The position numbers were made by a program, and so were the translations under genes. From Burkholderiales bacterium UBA1834 (GTDB lineage: Bacteria > Pseudomonadota > Gammaproteobacteria > Burkholderiales > Burkholderiaceae_C), in the NCBI GenBank assembly GCA_002339015.1, contig DDJC01000109.1, positions 281 to 14,540 of the forward strand: DNA of 14,260 bases. The letters run 5' to 3'. The notes beneath the pieces are model-generated. The model did not search any database, was not told the DNA's origin, and worked only from the letters and a program-made list of their open reading frames with translations. Positions 1-5,537 of the stretch are shown here, in pieces. Position 1 is the first letter of the stretch. Each line of letters starts with the position of its first letter.

Positions 1-980
1 GGCGCGAGGTGGTGATCGTGTCTTCCGGCGCGGTCGCTGCCGGGCGCGCGATCCTGCCGCGGGCCGATGAGCCTGGCGCGGCGATGGCGGCGCGGCAGGC
101 GCTGGCTGCGCTCGGCCAGGCCCAGCTGATCGGGCTCTGGCAGCGCTTCTTCGAGCGCCCGGTGGCGCAGGTGCTGCTGACCCATGACGACCTGCGCAAC
201 CGCCGCCGCTACCTCAACGCACGCGCCACGCTCAACGAACTGCTGCGGCTGGGCGCGTTGCCGGTGGTCAACGAGAACGACACCGTGTCGGTGGACGAAC
301 TCAAGCTCGGCGACAACGACAACCTGGCCGCCACCGTGGCGGCGCTGGTCGATGCCGATGCGCTGTTCATCGCCACCGATATCGATGGCCTGTACAGCGC
401 CGACCCGCGCAAGGATCCGGACGCCCGTTTCATCGATGTCTGCGAGGCGGGTGATCCGGCCTTGGAGCAGATGGCCGGCGGCGCTGGCTCGCGCGTGGGC
501 ACGGGCGGCATGATCACCAAGGTGCTGGCCGCCAAGCGGGCGGCGCGCAGCGGTGCGAGTACCGTGATCGCCTGGGGCCGCGAGCCCGACGTGCTGGTGC
601 GCCTGTCAAAGGGCGAGCCCATTGGCTCGCTGTTCGTGGCTGGCACGGCCAAGTTCACCGCACGCAAGCAGTGGATGGCCGACCATCTGCAGCTTCGTGG
701 CGTGGTCGTGATCGACGACGGCGCCGTGGCCAAGCTGCGCGATGAAGGCAAGAGCCTGCTGCCCATCGGGGTGGTCGAGGTACAGGGCGAGTTCCATCGT
801 GGCGATGTGGTTGCGGTGCGCAATCTGGCGGGCCATGACGTGGCCCGCGGGCTGGCCAGCTATGCCAGCAGCGAGGCACGCCTGATCGCGCGCAAGCCCT
901 CCAGCGAGATCGAGGGCATCCTGGGCTTCATCATCGAGCCGGCATTGATCCACCGGGATAACCTGGTATTGATGGATTGA
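1..980 (+). CDS. proB: Glutamate 5-kinase, 5'-truncated by window edge
   Basis: ProB phosphorylates L-glutamate with ATP to gamma-glutamyl phosphate, the first committed step of proline synthesis in the cytoplasm. The window opens inside the gene; whole codons run from base 3, and the true start lies upstream. Numbering from the Val codon at base 9, visible amino-acid-kinase motifs are VSSGAVAAG (4-12), VVNENDTVS (86-94), GDNDNLAA (101-108), TDIDGLYSADPR (123-134) and GTGGMITK (165-172). A C-terminal PUA domain spans about 225-310, as in E. coli ProB. About 323 residues are present against roughly 370 for the family, so some 45-50 N-terminal residues are missing. In Burkholderiales proB usually follows the rplU-rpmA-obgE cluster, which would lie just outside the window. 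The family call is secure. Confidence 0.97.
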   Translation, partial: REVVIVSSGAVAAGRAILPRADEPGAAMAARQALAALGQAQLIGLWQRFFERPVAQVLLTHDDLRNRRRYLNARATLNELLRLGALPVVNENDTVSVDELKLGDNDNLAATVAALVDADALFIATDIDGLYSADPRKDPDARFIDVCEAGDPALEQMAGGAGSRVGTGGMITKVLAAKRAARSGASTVIAWGREPDVLVRLSKGEPIGSLFVAGTAKFTARKQWMADHLQLRGVVVIDDGAVAKLRDEGKSLLPIGVVEVQGEFHRGDVVAVRNLAGHDVARGLASYASSEARLIARKPSSEIEGILGFIIEPALIHRDNLVLMD

Positions 981-1143
981 GGGTGTGAGCCAGCCGGTGG
1001 CGACAAACTTCCGGATGCCCGCAATGCCTGCCGGCGGCCCTGCGGTTAAGGTGTGGCACCGTCCGGCATGCCGTGGTTTCTGCCATGGCGCTTCGTGGCA
1101 GGATCGTGCTTAATGAAGCGCATTGATGATGGAGCAGAGGTTT

Positions 1144-1476
1144 ATGGCGCAAAACGAGACCGTGGTGAACTACGACGTGGCCGTGATTCACGATTTCGCA
1201 AGAGAGCTCTACCGCAAATCGGCGCGGCGCGAGAAGCAAGGCGTGATCCTGGGCTTTCTGTTCGGGCTGATCTTCACCGTGACGCTGGTCGGCGCTGCGT
1301 CGCTTGACGCCCAGTTGGGCCGCTGGCCCAGCATCACGCTGTCCGTGGTGCTGGTGGCCTTGTTCACCTGGTTCGGCATGAAGTTCGGGCTGGATGCGGG
1401 CCTGCGACTGAAGTTGCAGGCCCAGCTGGCGCTGTGCCAGGCGGCCATTGAGCAGAACACGCGCCCGCGTGCGTGA
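1144..1476 (+). CDS. Small two-helix membrane protein, function unknown
   Basis: I do not recognise this protein. From ATG 1144 it has 110 residues. A charged N-terminus containing HDFARELYRKSARREK is followed by two hydrophobic segments: one around GVILGFLFGLIFTVTLVG, the other starting near WPSITLSVVLVALFTWFG. The C-terminal tail is polar. Both basic flanks suggest an inner-membrane hairpin. In-frame starts also exist at TTG 1123, ATG 1126 and ATG 1129. I prefer 1144 because GGAG lies at 1131-1134, nine bases upstream, but this is not decisive. It lies 163 bases after proB on the same strand and may be cotranscribed. Its stop is only three bases from the stop of the convergent dehydrogenase gene, so the two transcripts probably overlap. 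Function is unknown. Confidence 0.72.
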   Translation: MAQNETVVNYDVAVIHDFARELYRKSARREKQGVILGFLFGLIFTVTLVGAASLDAQLGRWPSITLSVVLVALFTWFGMKFGLDAGLRLKLQAQLALCQAAIEQNTRPRA

Positions 1477-1479
1477 GCC

Positions 1480-2697
1480 CTACTTCAGTTCGGCAGAGCT
1501 CTTGCCCAGCAGTCGCCGCGCGATGATCAGGAGCTGGATCTGCTGGGTGCCCTCGAAGATGTCGAGGATCTTGGCGTCGCGCGACCACTTCTCCAGCAGC
1601 GCGTTCTCGGTGTAGCCGATGCTGCCAGCCAGCTCCACGCACTTGAGTGCCACGTCCACGCAGGTGCGGCCAGCCTTGGCCTTGGCCAGCGAGGCCTGCA
1701 GCGAGTTGGGCTGGGCGTTGTCGGCCATCCAGGCGGCCTGCATGGTCAGCAGGCGCGCGGCTTCGTAGTCGGCCTGCATGCGCACAAACTCCGAGGCGGC
1801 GGCGCTCTGGCGGTGCAGCGGGCGGTTGTAGTCAGGTGCGAGGCCTGCTTCCTTCAGGATGCGCCCCATTTCTTCGATGCACGCACGCGTCAGGCCCACG
1901 GCCATGGCAGCTACCAGAGGGCGTGTGTTGTCGAAGGTCTGCATCACCCCGGCAAAGCTCTTTTCGGGGTTGATGTCGGGGTCGCCCAGCAGGTTGGCTT
2001 TCGGCACGCGACAGTCGGTCAGCACGAAGGCGGCGGTGTCCGAGGCGCGGATGCCCAGCTTGTGCTCCAGGCGCACCAATTCGAAACCGGGTGTGCCCTT
2101 TTCGACCACGAAGGACTTGATCGCGGCGCGGCCCAGGCTGCGGTCCAGCGTGGCCCACACCACGACCAGGTCGGCGCGGTCACCAGAGGTGACATAGATC
2201 TTCTCGCCATTGAGCACGTAGTGGTCGCCATCCAGGCGGGCCGTGGTGCGGATGGCGGCGGAGTCGGAGCCACAACCCGGCTCGGTGATGGCCATGGCGG
2301 CCCAGCGCCCCTTGAAGCGCGCGAGTTGCTCTTCGTTGGCCACCGAAGCGATGGCAGAGTTGCCCAGCCCCTGGCGGGGCATGGACAGCAGCATGCCCAC
2401 GTCGCCCCAGCACAGCTCCATGATGGACAGCGCGGTCGACAGGTTGGTGCCGTTGCGGTTGACACCGTCGGCGCCGGCATTGGCATCGCGGCGCACGCCG
2501 GTGGCGCCCGTGCCGCCGACCTCGCTGTTGCCTTCGTTCATGCCGTCGATCACGGCGGCCAGCATGTCCAGCTCGACCGGGCGCGCATGCTCTGCGCGGT
2601 CGTACTTGCGCGAGATGGGGCGCAGCACCTCACCGGCCACTTCCTGGGCCTGCCGCACCAGCGCGTTGAACTTGCGGGGAATCTCAAGATTGATCAT
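1480..2697 (-). CDS. Acyl-CoA dehydrogenase, canonical active-site type
   Basis: A predicted FAD-dependent enzyme that introduces an alpha,beta double bond into an acyl-CoA and passes electrons to electron-transfer flavoprotein. It has 405 residues, normal for the family. AITEPGCGSD (136-145) matches the acyl-CoA dehydrogenase signature except that Cys occupies a small-residue position. The following beta-domain strand has GEKIYVTSG (164-172). IFEGT near the C-terminus places the catalytic Glu at 382 (the MCAD-type position), and the final helix is complete. Two features are odd: a Gly/Asn-rich stretch at about 55-85 in the N-terminal helical domain, and no clear RxxFG motif (the region reads NRPLHRQ). 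The start ATG has GAGAGA five bases upstream. It is the last gene of a three-gene minus-strand unit, 108 bases after the second dehydrogenase. Substrate chain length cannot be read from the sequence. Confidence 0.93.
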   Translation of the reverse strand: MINLEIPRKFNALVRQAQEVAGEVLRPISRKYDRAEHARPVELDMLAAVIDGMNEGNSEVGGTGATGVRRDANAGADGVNRNGTNLSTALSIMELCWGDVGMLLSMPRQGLGNSAIASVANEEQLARFKGRWAAMAITEPGCGSDSAAIRTTARLDGDHYVLNGEKIYVTSGDRADLVVVWATLDRSLGRAAIKSFVVEKGTPGFELVRLEHKLGIRASDTAAFVLTDCRVPKANLLGDPDINPEKSFAGVMQTFDNTRPLVAAMAVGLTRACIEEMGRILKEAGLAPDYNRPLHRQSAAASEFVRMQADYEAARLLTMQAAWMADNAQPNSLQASLAKAKAGRTCVDVALKCVELAGSIGYTENALLEKWSRDAKILDIFEGTQQIQLLIIARRLLGKSSAELK

Positions 2698-2702
2698 GCG
2701 TA

Positions 2703-2715
2703 TCTCTCGTACTTG
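2703..2715 (-). repeat. Leader repeat, copy 1, before the acyl-CoA dehydrogenase at 1480-2697
   Basis: Read on the minus strand this is CAAGTACGAGAGA, five bases before the ATG at 2697. It includes the GAGAGA that probably acts as Shine-Dalgarno. It matches copy 2 (4122-4134) at 12 of 13 bases, with the same five-base spacing to the start codon. Confidence 0.6.
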
Positions 2716-2789
2716 TCTCGTCTCAGTAAGCCGGCCTGGCCGACCCAGCGAACACCAGGGATCAGGCTCCGCCAGTCCTTAGGTGTTGC

Positions 2790-2801
2790 CCCCTTGAGGG
2801 G
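2790..2801. repeat. Short GC-rich palindrome between the two dehydrogenase genes
   Basis: CCCCT-TG-AGGGG, a 12-base near-perfect palindrome, starts four bases after the stop of the upstream dehydrogenase. In RNA it would fold as a four-pair stem with a TCAA loop on the minus strand. There is no T-run after it, so it is unlikely to be a strong intrinsic terminator. It could weaken readthrough or protect the upstream message from 3' decay. Similar CCCCTT-AGGGG elements are common between genes in Comamonadaceae-like genomes, from general familiarity. Confidence 0.4.
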
Positions 2802-2805
2802 TGAA

Positions 2806-4116
2806 CTACAGCAGCAGACCACCTTCCATCACGCCGACGGCCCTCAGGTCACGGTACCAGCGCTCGACCGGGTGCTCCTTCACGAAGCCATGACCGCCCA
2901 GCAACTGCACGCTGTCGCTGCCGATCTGCGCGGCCTTGTCGGCGCACAGACGTCGGGCCAGGGCTGCCGCTTCGGCGAAGGGCTTGTCGGCGTCGGCCAG
3001 GCTGGCGGCACGCCAGGTCAGCAGGCGCATGCCGTCCAGCTCGATGGCGATGTTGGAGATGGCGAAAGCGACCGATTGCCGATGGCTGATCGGTTCGCCA
3101 AAGGCCTGGCGGTCATTTGCATAGGGGATCAGGTAATCCAGTGCTGCCTGGGCGCAGCCTGTGGCCAGGGCGCACCAGGCCAAGCGCGAGAGCTGGATGC
3201 ACTCTGCATAGACTTCGGGCCGGCCTTCGCCCAGCAGGGCGGTGGCGGGTACGCTGGCGCGGTCCAGGATCAGGCGGGCGCATGCGGCGGCGCGCAGGCC
3301 CATGGACACGTCTTCCTCGATGGCCAGGCCCGCGGTGGACGACTCCACCAGCAGCAGGCCCGGGCCGTGGCCTTCGATGTTGGCAGCGACGATGAACAGC
3401 TCGGCCGAGGCGGCCAGCGGCACCATGGACTTCACACCGGTGATCTCGTAGCGGCCATTGGCCAGTCGCGCCTTCGTCTGCAGACTGAAGGGATCGAACA
3501 GGGGCGTGGGTTCCTGCACGGCCAGAGCAGCAGGCGGTGGCGTCTCGGCCGCGAACGCGCCCAGGTAGGTGGCCTGCTGTTCGGCAGTGCCCCACAGCAC
3601 CAGTGCCGTGCTCACGGCCGATGGCGCCAGGCAGGCCACGGCCAGACCCATGTCGCCATGGGCCAGGGCCTCGGCGATCAGCGCGTTGGTCACGGCCGAA
3701 CGCTCGGTGCCGACGCCGCCCAGTGACTCGGGGATGCCCATGGTGGTGATGCCCAGTTCAGCGCATTGCGCCAACAGGGTCTGGGGCGCGCCATACGCGG
3801 TGTCTGCCGCCGTCGCGGCCGGGCGCAACTGCTCGTGCGCGAACACGCGGATGGCGTCCAGGATCATGGCCTGGTCGTCGGTGGGCGTGAGGTCGAACAG
3901 CTCGCCACCGCCGCGCTTGGGCAGGCGCTCGGGCTGGCCCAGGTTCTTGATCGCCTTGAAGGCACGGTTCACGGCGGTCACGGTACGGAAACCGGCCTTG
4001 GTGCCGTGGTAGAGCACCTTCTCCGTGGGCTTGCGCAGTTTCAGGCGGTCCAGGCTGGGCGAGCCAGCCATCTGGCTGAGCGTGCGAAGGCCCAGGCGGG
4101 TGAGGGAGGTGGCCAT
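2806..4116 (-). CDS. Divergent acyl-CoA dehydrogenase-like protein with N-terminal extension
   Basis: A 436-residue protein of the acyl-CoA dehydrogenase fold. Residues 1 to about 74 form a basic extension not typical of the family. The N-terminal helical domain then begins near LTPTDDQAMILDAIRVFAHE (76-95). Where active members have a T/S-E-PGAGSD-like motif, this one reads AVQEPTPLFD (199-208), so most flavin/substrate-contact residues are changed. The C-terminal domain keeps RQAFG (336-340), QLLGGHGF (403-410) and a Glu at 431 in VMEGG, but the protein stops five residues later and lacks the usual closing helix. It may bind FAD or CoA poorly and act as a partner subunit; that is inference. 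It may also be a catalytically competent variant. It lies 60 bases after the 2TM gene, with GAGAGA five bases before its ATG. Confidence 0.88.
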   Translation of the reverse strand: MATSLTRLGLRTLSQMAGSPSLDRLKLRKPTEKVLYHGTKAGFRTVTAVNRAFKAIKNLGQPERLPKRGGGELFDLTPTDDQAMILDAIRVFAHEQLRPAATAADTAYGAPQTLLAQCAELGITTMGIPESLGGVGTERSAVTNALIAEALAHGDMGLAVACLAPSAVSTALVLWGTAEQQATYLGAFAAETPPPAALAVQEPTPLFDPFSLQTKARLANGRYEITGVKSMVPLAASAELFIVAANIEGHGPGLLLVESSTAGLAIEEDVSMGLRAAACARLILDRASVPATALLGEGRPEVYAECIQLSRLAWCALATGCAQAALDYLIPYANDRQAFGEPISHRQSVAFAISNIAIELDGMRLLTWRAASLADADKPFAEAAALARRLCADKAAQIGSDSVQLLGGHGFVKEHPVERWYRDLRAVGVMEGGLLL

Positions 4117-4121
4117 GGATG

Positions 4122-4134
4122 TCTCTCGTTCTTG
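4122..4134 (-). repeat. Leader repeat, copy 2, before the acyl-CoA dehydrogenase at 2806-4116
   Basis: Minus-strand CAAGAACGAGAGA, five bases before the ATG at 4116. One mismatch in 13 against copy 1 (2703-2715), with identical spacing. It probably contains the ribosome-binding site of the divergent dehydrogenase. Confidence 0.6.
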
Positions 4135-4143
4135 AGGCGGAAT

Positions 4144-4154
4144 TGTCTTGGGGC
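4144..4154 (+). repeat. Direct repeat TGTCTTGGGGC, copy 1
   Basis: An exact 11-base match to 4515-4525. This copy lies between the 2TM gene and the divergent dehydrogenase; the other lies 12 bases before the AraC-type start codon. Both are in non-coding DNA within 400 bases. AraC-family proteins often bind direct repeats, so an operator role is possible, but chance is not excluded. Confidence 0.25.
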
Positions 4155-4176
4155 TGTAGCAGTCTGCGGGAAGGGG

Positions 4177-4368
4177 TCAGCGGCGGGCCCTGCCGCGCAT
4201 CAGTGCCCATACGGTGGTGTGGGCGGCCAGGCCGATACCCCAGCCCCAGGCGACCCATTTGATCCACTGGACATCGGGCGTCGCGTCCTGGTTCAAGGCC
4301 CACAGGCCGCCGACCACCAGCACGTACACCACCGCGTGAATCACCACGCTCATCTGCAAACCGGCCAT
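4177..4368 (-). CDS. Small 2TM-domain membrane protein
   Basis: A 63-residue protein with two hydrophobic helices. The first contains VVIHAVVYVLVVGGLWALNQ; the second contains WVAWGWGIGLAAHTTVWAL. The His-rich entry to helix 1, the G-W-G-I-G-L-A-x-H pattern in helix 2 and the tryptophans between them resemble the 2TM domain (PF13239), often found in histidine kinases or as stand-alone small proteins. Its function is unknown. A good Shine-Dalgarno, AGGAG (minus strand, 4378-4382), stands nine bases before this ATG and six before an in-frame GTG at 4371, so either start is possible. It is the first gene of the minus-strand unit, 60 bases before the divergent dehydrogenase, and its promoter region faces the AraC-type gene. 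Membrane anchoring of the dehydrogenase pair would be speculation. Confidence 0.8.
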   Translation of the reverse strand: MAGLQMSVVIHAVVYVLVVGGLWALNQDATPDVQWIKWVAWGWGIGLAAHTTVWALMRGRARR

Positions 4369-4377
4369 CACGTTGAA

Positions 4378-4382
4378 CTCCT
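4378..4382 (-). promoter_or_regulatory. Ribosome-binding site of the 2TM gene
   Basis: AGGAG on the minus strand, six bases before GTG 4371 and nine before ATG 4368. It supports this small gene being translated but does not settle which of the two adjacent start codons is used. Confidence 0.65.
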
Positions 4383-4389
4383 GGTTGTG

Positions 4390-4411
4390 TCCGGGTACAG
4401 GCCGACCCGGA
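4390..4411. promoter_or_regulatory. Inverted repeat, candidate operator or leader hairpin
   Basis: TCCGGGT (4390-4396) and ACCCGGA (4405-4411) form a perfect seven-base inverted repeat around an eight-base spacer. It sits 18 bases upstream of the GTG of the 2TM gene, in the region shared with the divergent AraC-type gene. A dyad of this size and spacing fits a dimeric repressor site (TetR, GntR or similar). It also fits an RNA hairpin just before the ribosome-binding site. The regulator is not identifiable from sequence. Confidence 0.45.
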
Positions 4412-4514
4412 GCGGGGCGGATTTCACACCGTAAGGGGCCGCGCTGTCACCGCTTGCGTGGCATTCGTGGCGATTCGCCGCACGACAACCGGACGCTCGC
4501 GATCAAATCCCCCC

Positions 4515-4525
4515 TGTCTTGGGGC
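4515..4525 (+). repeat. Direct repeat TGTCTTGGGGC, copy 2
   Basis: Exact 11-base match to 4144-4154, ending 12 bases before the ATG of the AraC-type regulator. It could be an autoregulatory half-site. The evidence is the repeat alone. Confidence 0.25.
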
Positions 4526-4537
4526 ACAGTCACGGCC

Positions 4538-5494
4538 ATGGATTCCTTGAGTGAAGTGCTGGCCGATGTGCGCATCCGCGATGCGCTGTTCGTGCGCACA
4601 CAGTTGGCGGGGCAGGGGGGCTTGCGTGTGGGGCAGGCCGGACAGCCTTGCTTCCACCTGGTGACGGCAGGTCAGGTCTGGCTGTACCCGGCGCCAGGCG
4701 AGTCGCCGATCGCCCTGCAGGCGGGCGATGTGGTCTTCCTGCCGCAGGGCGGGCCCCATCTGCTGAGTGCGCAGCCAGTGCTGGCTGGCGCCCAGGTGGA
4801 GGCCGTTGACCTCCTGCGTCAATGGCGCGAGGCGGACGAGTCTGGCGCGGTCACGGTGTCGTCCGGAAGTTCGGTAGGGGGTGTGTGGTCCGGCCGCACG
4901 ATCAGTGGCTGCATGCACATCGAGGGCGTGACCCAGGCCTGGCTGTGGGGCGGCCTGCCGCCCTGGCTTACCCTGCAGTGGGGCGAGCGGGGCCTGCCGG
5001 ACTGGCTGGTGATCGGTTTGGCCTACCTCGATCAGGAACTGGGCCGCCAGGGGCTCGCCCGTCAGGCCGTGATCGACCGGTTGGGAGACATCCTGTTCAT
5101 CCAAAGCCTGCGCACCTACCTGCGCGGGCCGATCTCGGCGCCACCGGGGTGGTTGATGGGCCTGAAGGACGGCATGGTGTCGCGCGTGCTGGGGGCCATG
5201 CACCGCGAACCTGCCCACGATTGGCAACTGGCAGAGCTGGCCAAGGTGGGATGCGTGTCGCGCTCGGTGCTGGCCGAGCGCTTCACGCAACTGCTGGGCA
5301 TGCCGCCGCTGACCTACCTGACCCGCCACCGGATGCAACTGGCGGCACGCCGGCTTCATCACTCGGGTGGCTCGGTGGCAGAGGTGGCCCTGTCGGTGGG
5401 TTACCAGTCTTCAGCGGCCTTCGCGCAGGCGTTCAAGCGGGAGTTCGGCTGCTCGCCACGCGAATGGCGGGCGGGGCAGGCACGGCGGGCCTGA
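4538..5494 (+). CDS. AraC-family transcriptional regulator with N-terminal cupin
   Basis: A 318-residue regulator. The N-terminal half resembles the cupin_6 sensor domain: CFHLVTAGQVWLYPAPGE (38-55) followed by LQAGDVVFLPQGGPHLL (60-76). The C-terminal part (about 229-311) is the double helix-turn-helix of AraC/XylS proteins. Its first helix pair includes LAELAKVGCVSRSVLAERF; the second carries the family signature from VAEVALSVGYQSS to FGCSPREW. The frame is open upstream to 4373, but the first ATG followed by family-like sequence is at 4538. No strong Shine-Dalgarno is visible there. It is divergent from the 2TM/dehydrogenase unit with a 169-base gap, the usual arrangement for a local regulator, so it probably controls that unit and perhaps itself. 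The effector is unknown. Confidence 0.93.
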   Translation: MDSLSEVLADVRIRDALFVRTQLAGQGGLRVGQAGQPCFHLVTAGQVWLYPAPGESPIALQAGDVVFLPQGGPHLLSAQPVLAGAQVEAVDLLRQWREADESGAVTVSSGSSVGGVWSGRTISGCMHIEGVTQAWLWGGLPPWLTLQWGERGLPDWLVIGLAYLDQELGRQGLARQAVIDRLGDILFIQSLRTYLRGPISAPPGWLMGLKDGMVSRVLGAMHREPAHDWQLAELAKVGCVSRSVLAERFTQLLGMPPLTYLTRHRMQLAARRLHHSGGSVAEVALSVGYQSSAAFAQAFKREFGCSPREWRAGQARRA

Positions 5495-5537
5495 TCGGCC
5501 TCACGCCCGAACAAGATGCCCGCCGGTGCAGGCCACA

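Noticed and set aside
1064..1073. Palindrome CGGCATGCCG after proB
   Set aside because: A 10-base palindrome with no loop and no T-run. Too short to call a terminator or operator in GC-rich DNA.
1813..3726. A 637-residue plus-strand frame opposite both dehydrogenase genes
   Set aside because: Low-complexity Gly/His/Gln/Ala translation with no motif, ribosome-binding site or start context. It mirrors the coding strand of two recognisable genes.
4424..5362. A 312-residue minus-strand frame opposite the AraC-type gene
   Set aside because: The plus-strand frame has a complete cupin and AraC helix-turn-helix; the antisense frame shows no recognisable domain.
5486..5509. Possible hairpin CGGGC...GCCCG at the end of the AraC-type gene
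   Set aside because: Only a five-pair stem with a 14-base loop and no T-run; no better than chance in this composition.
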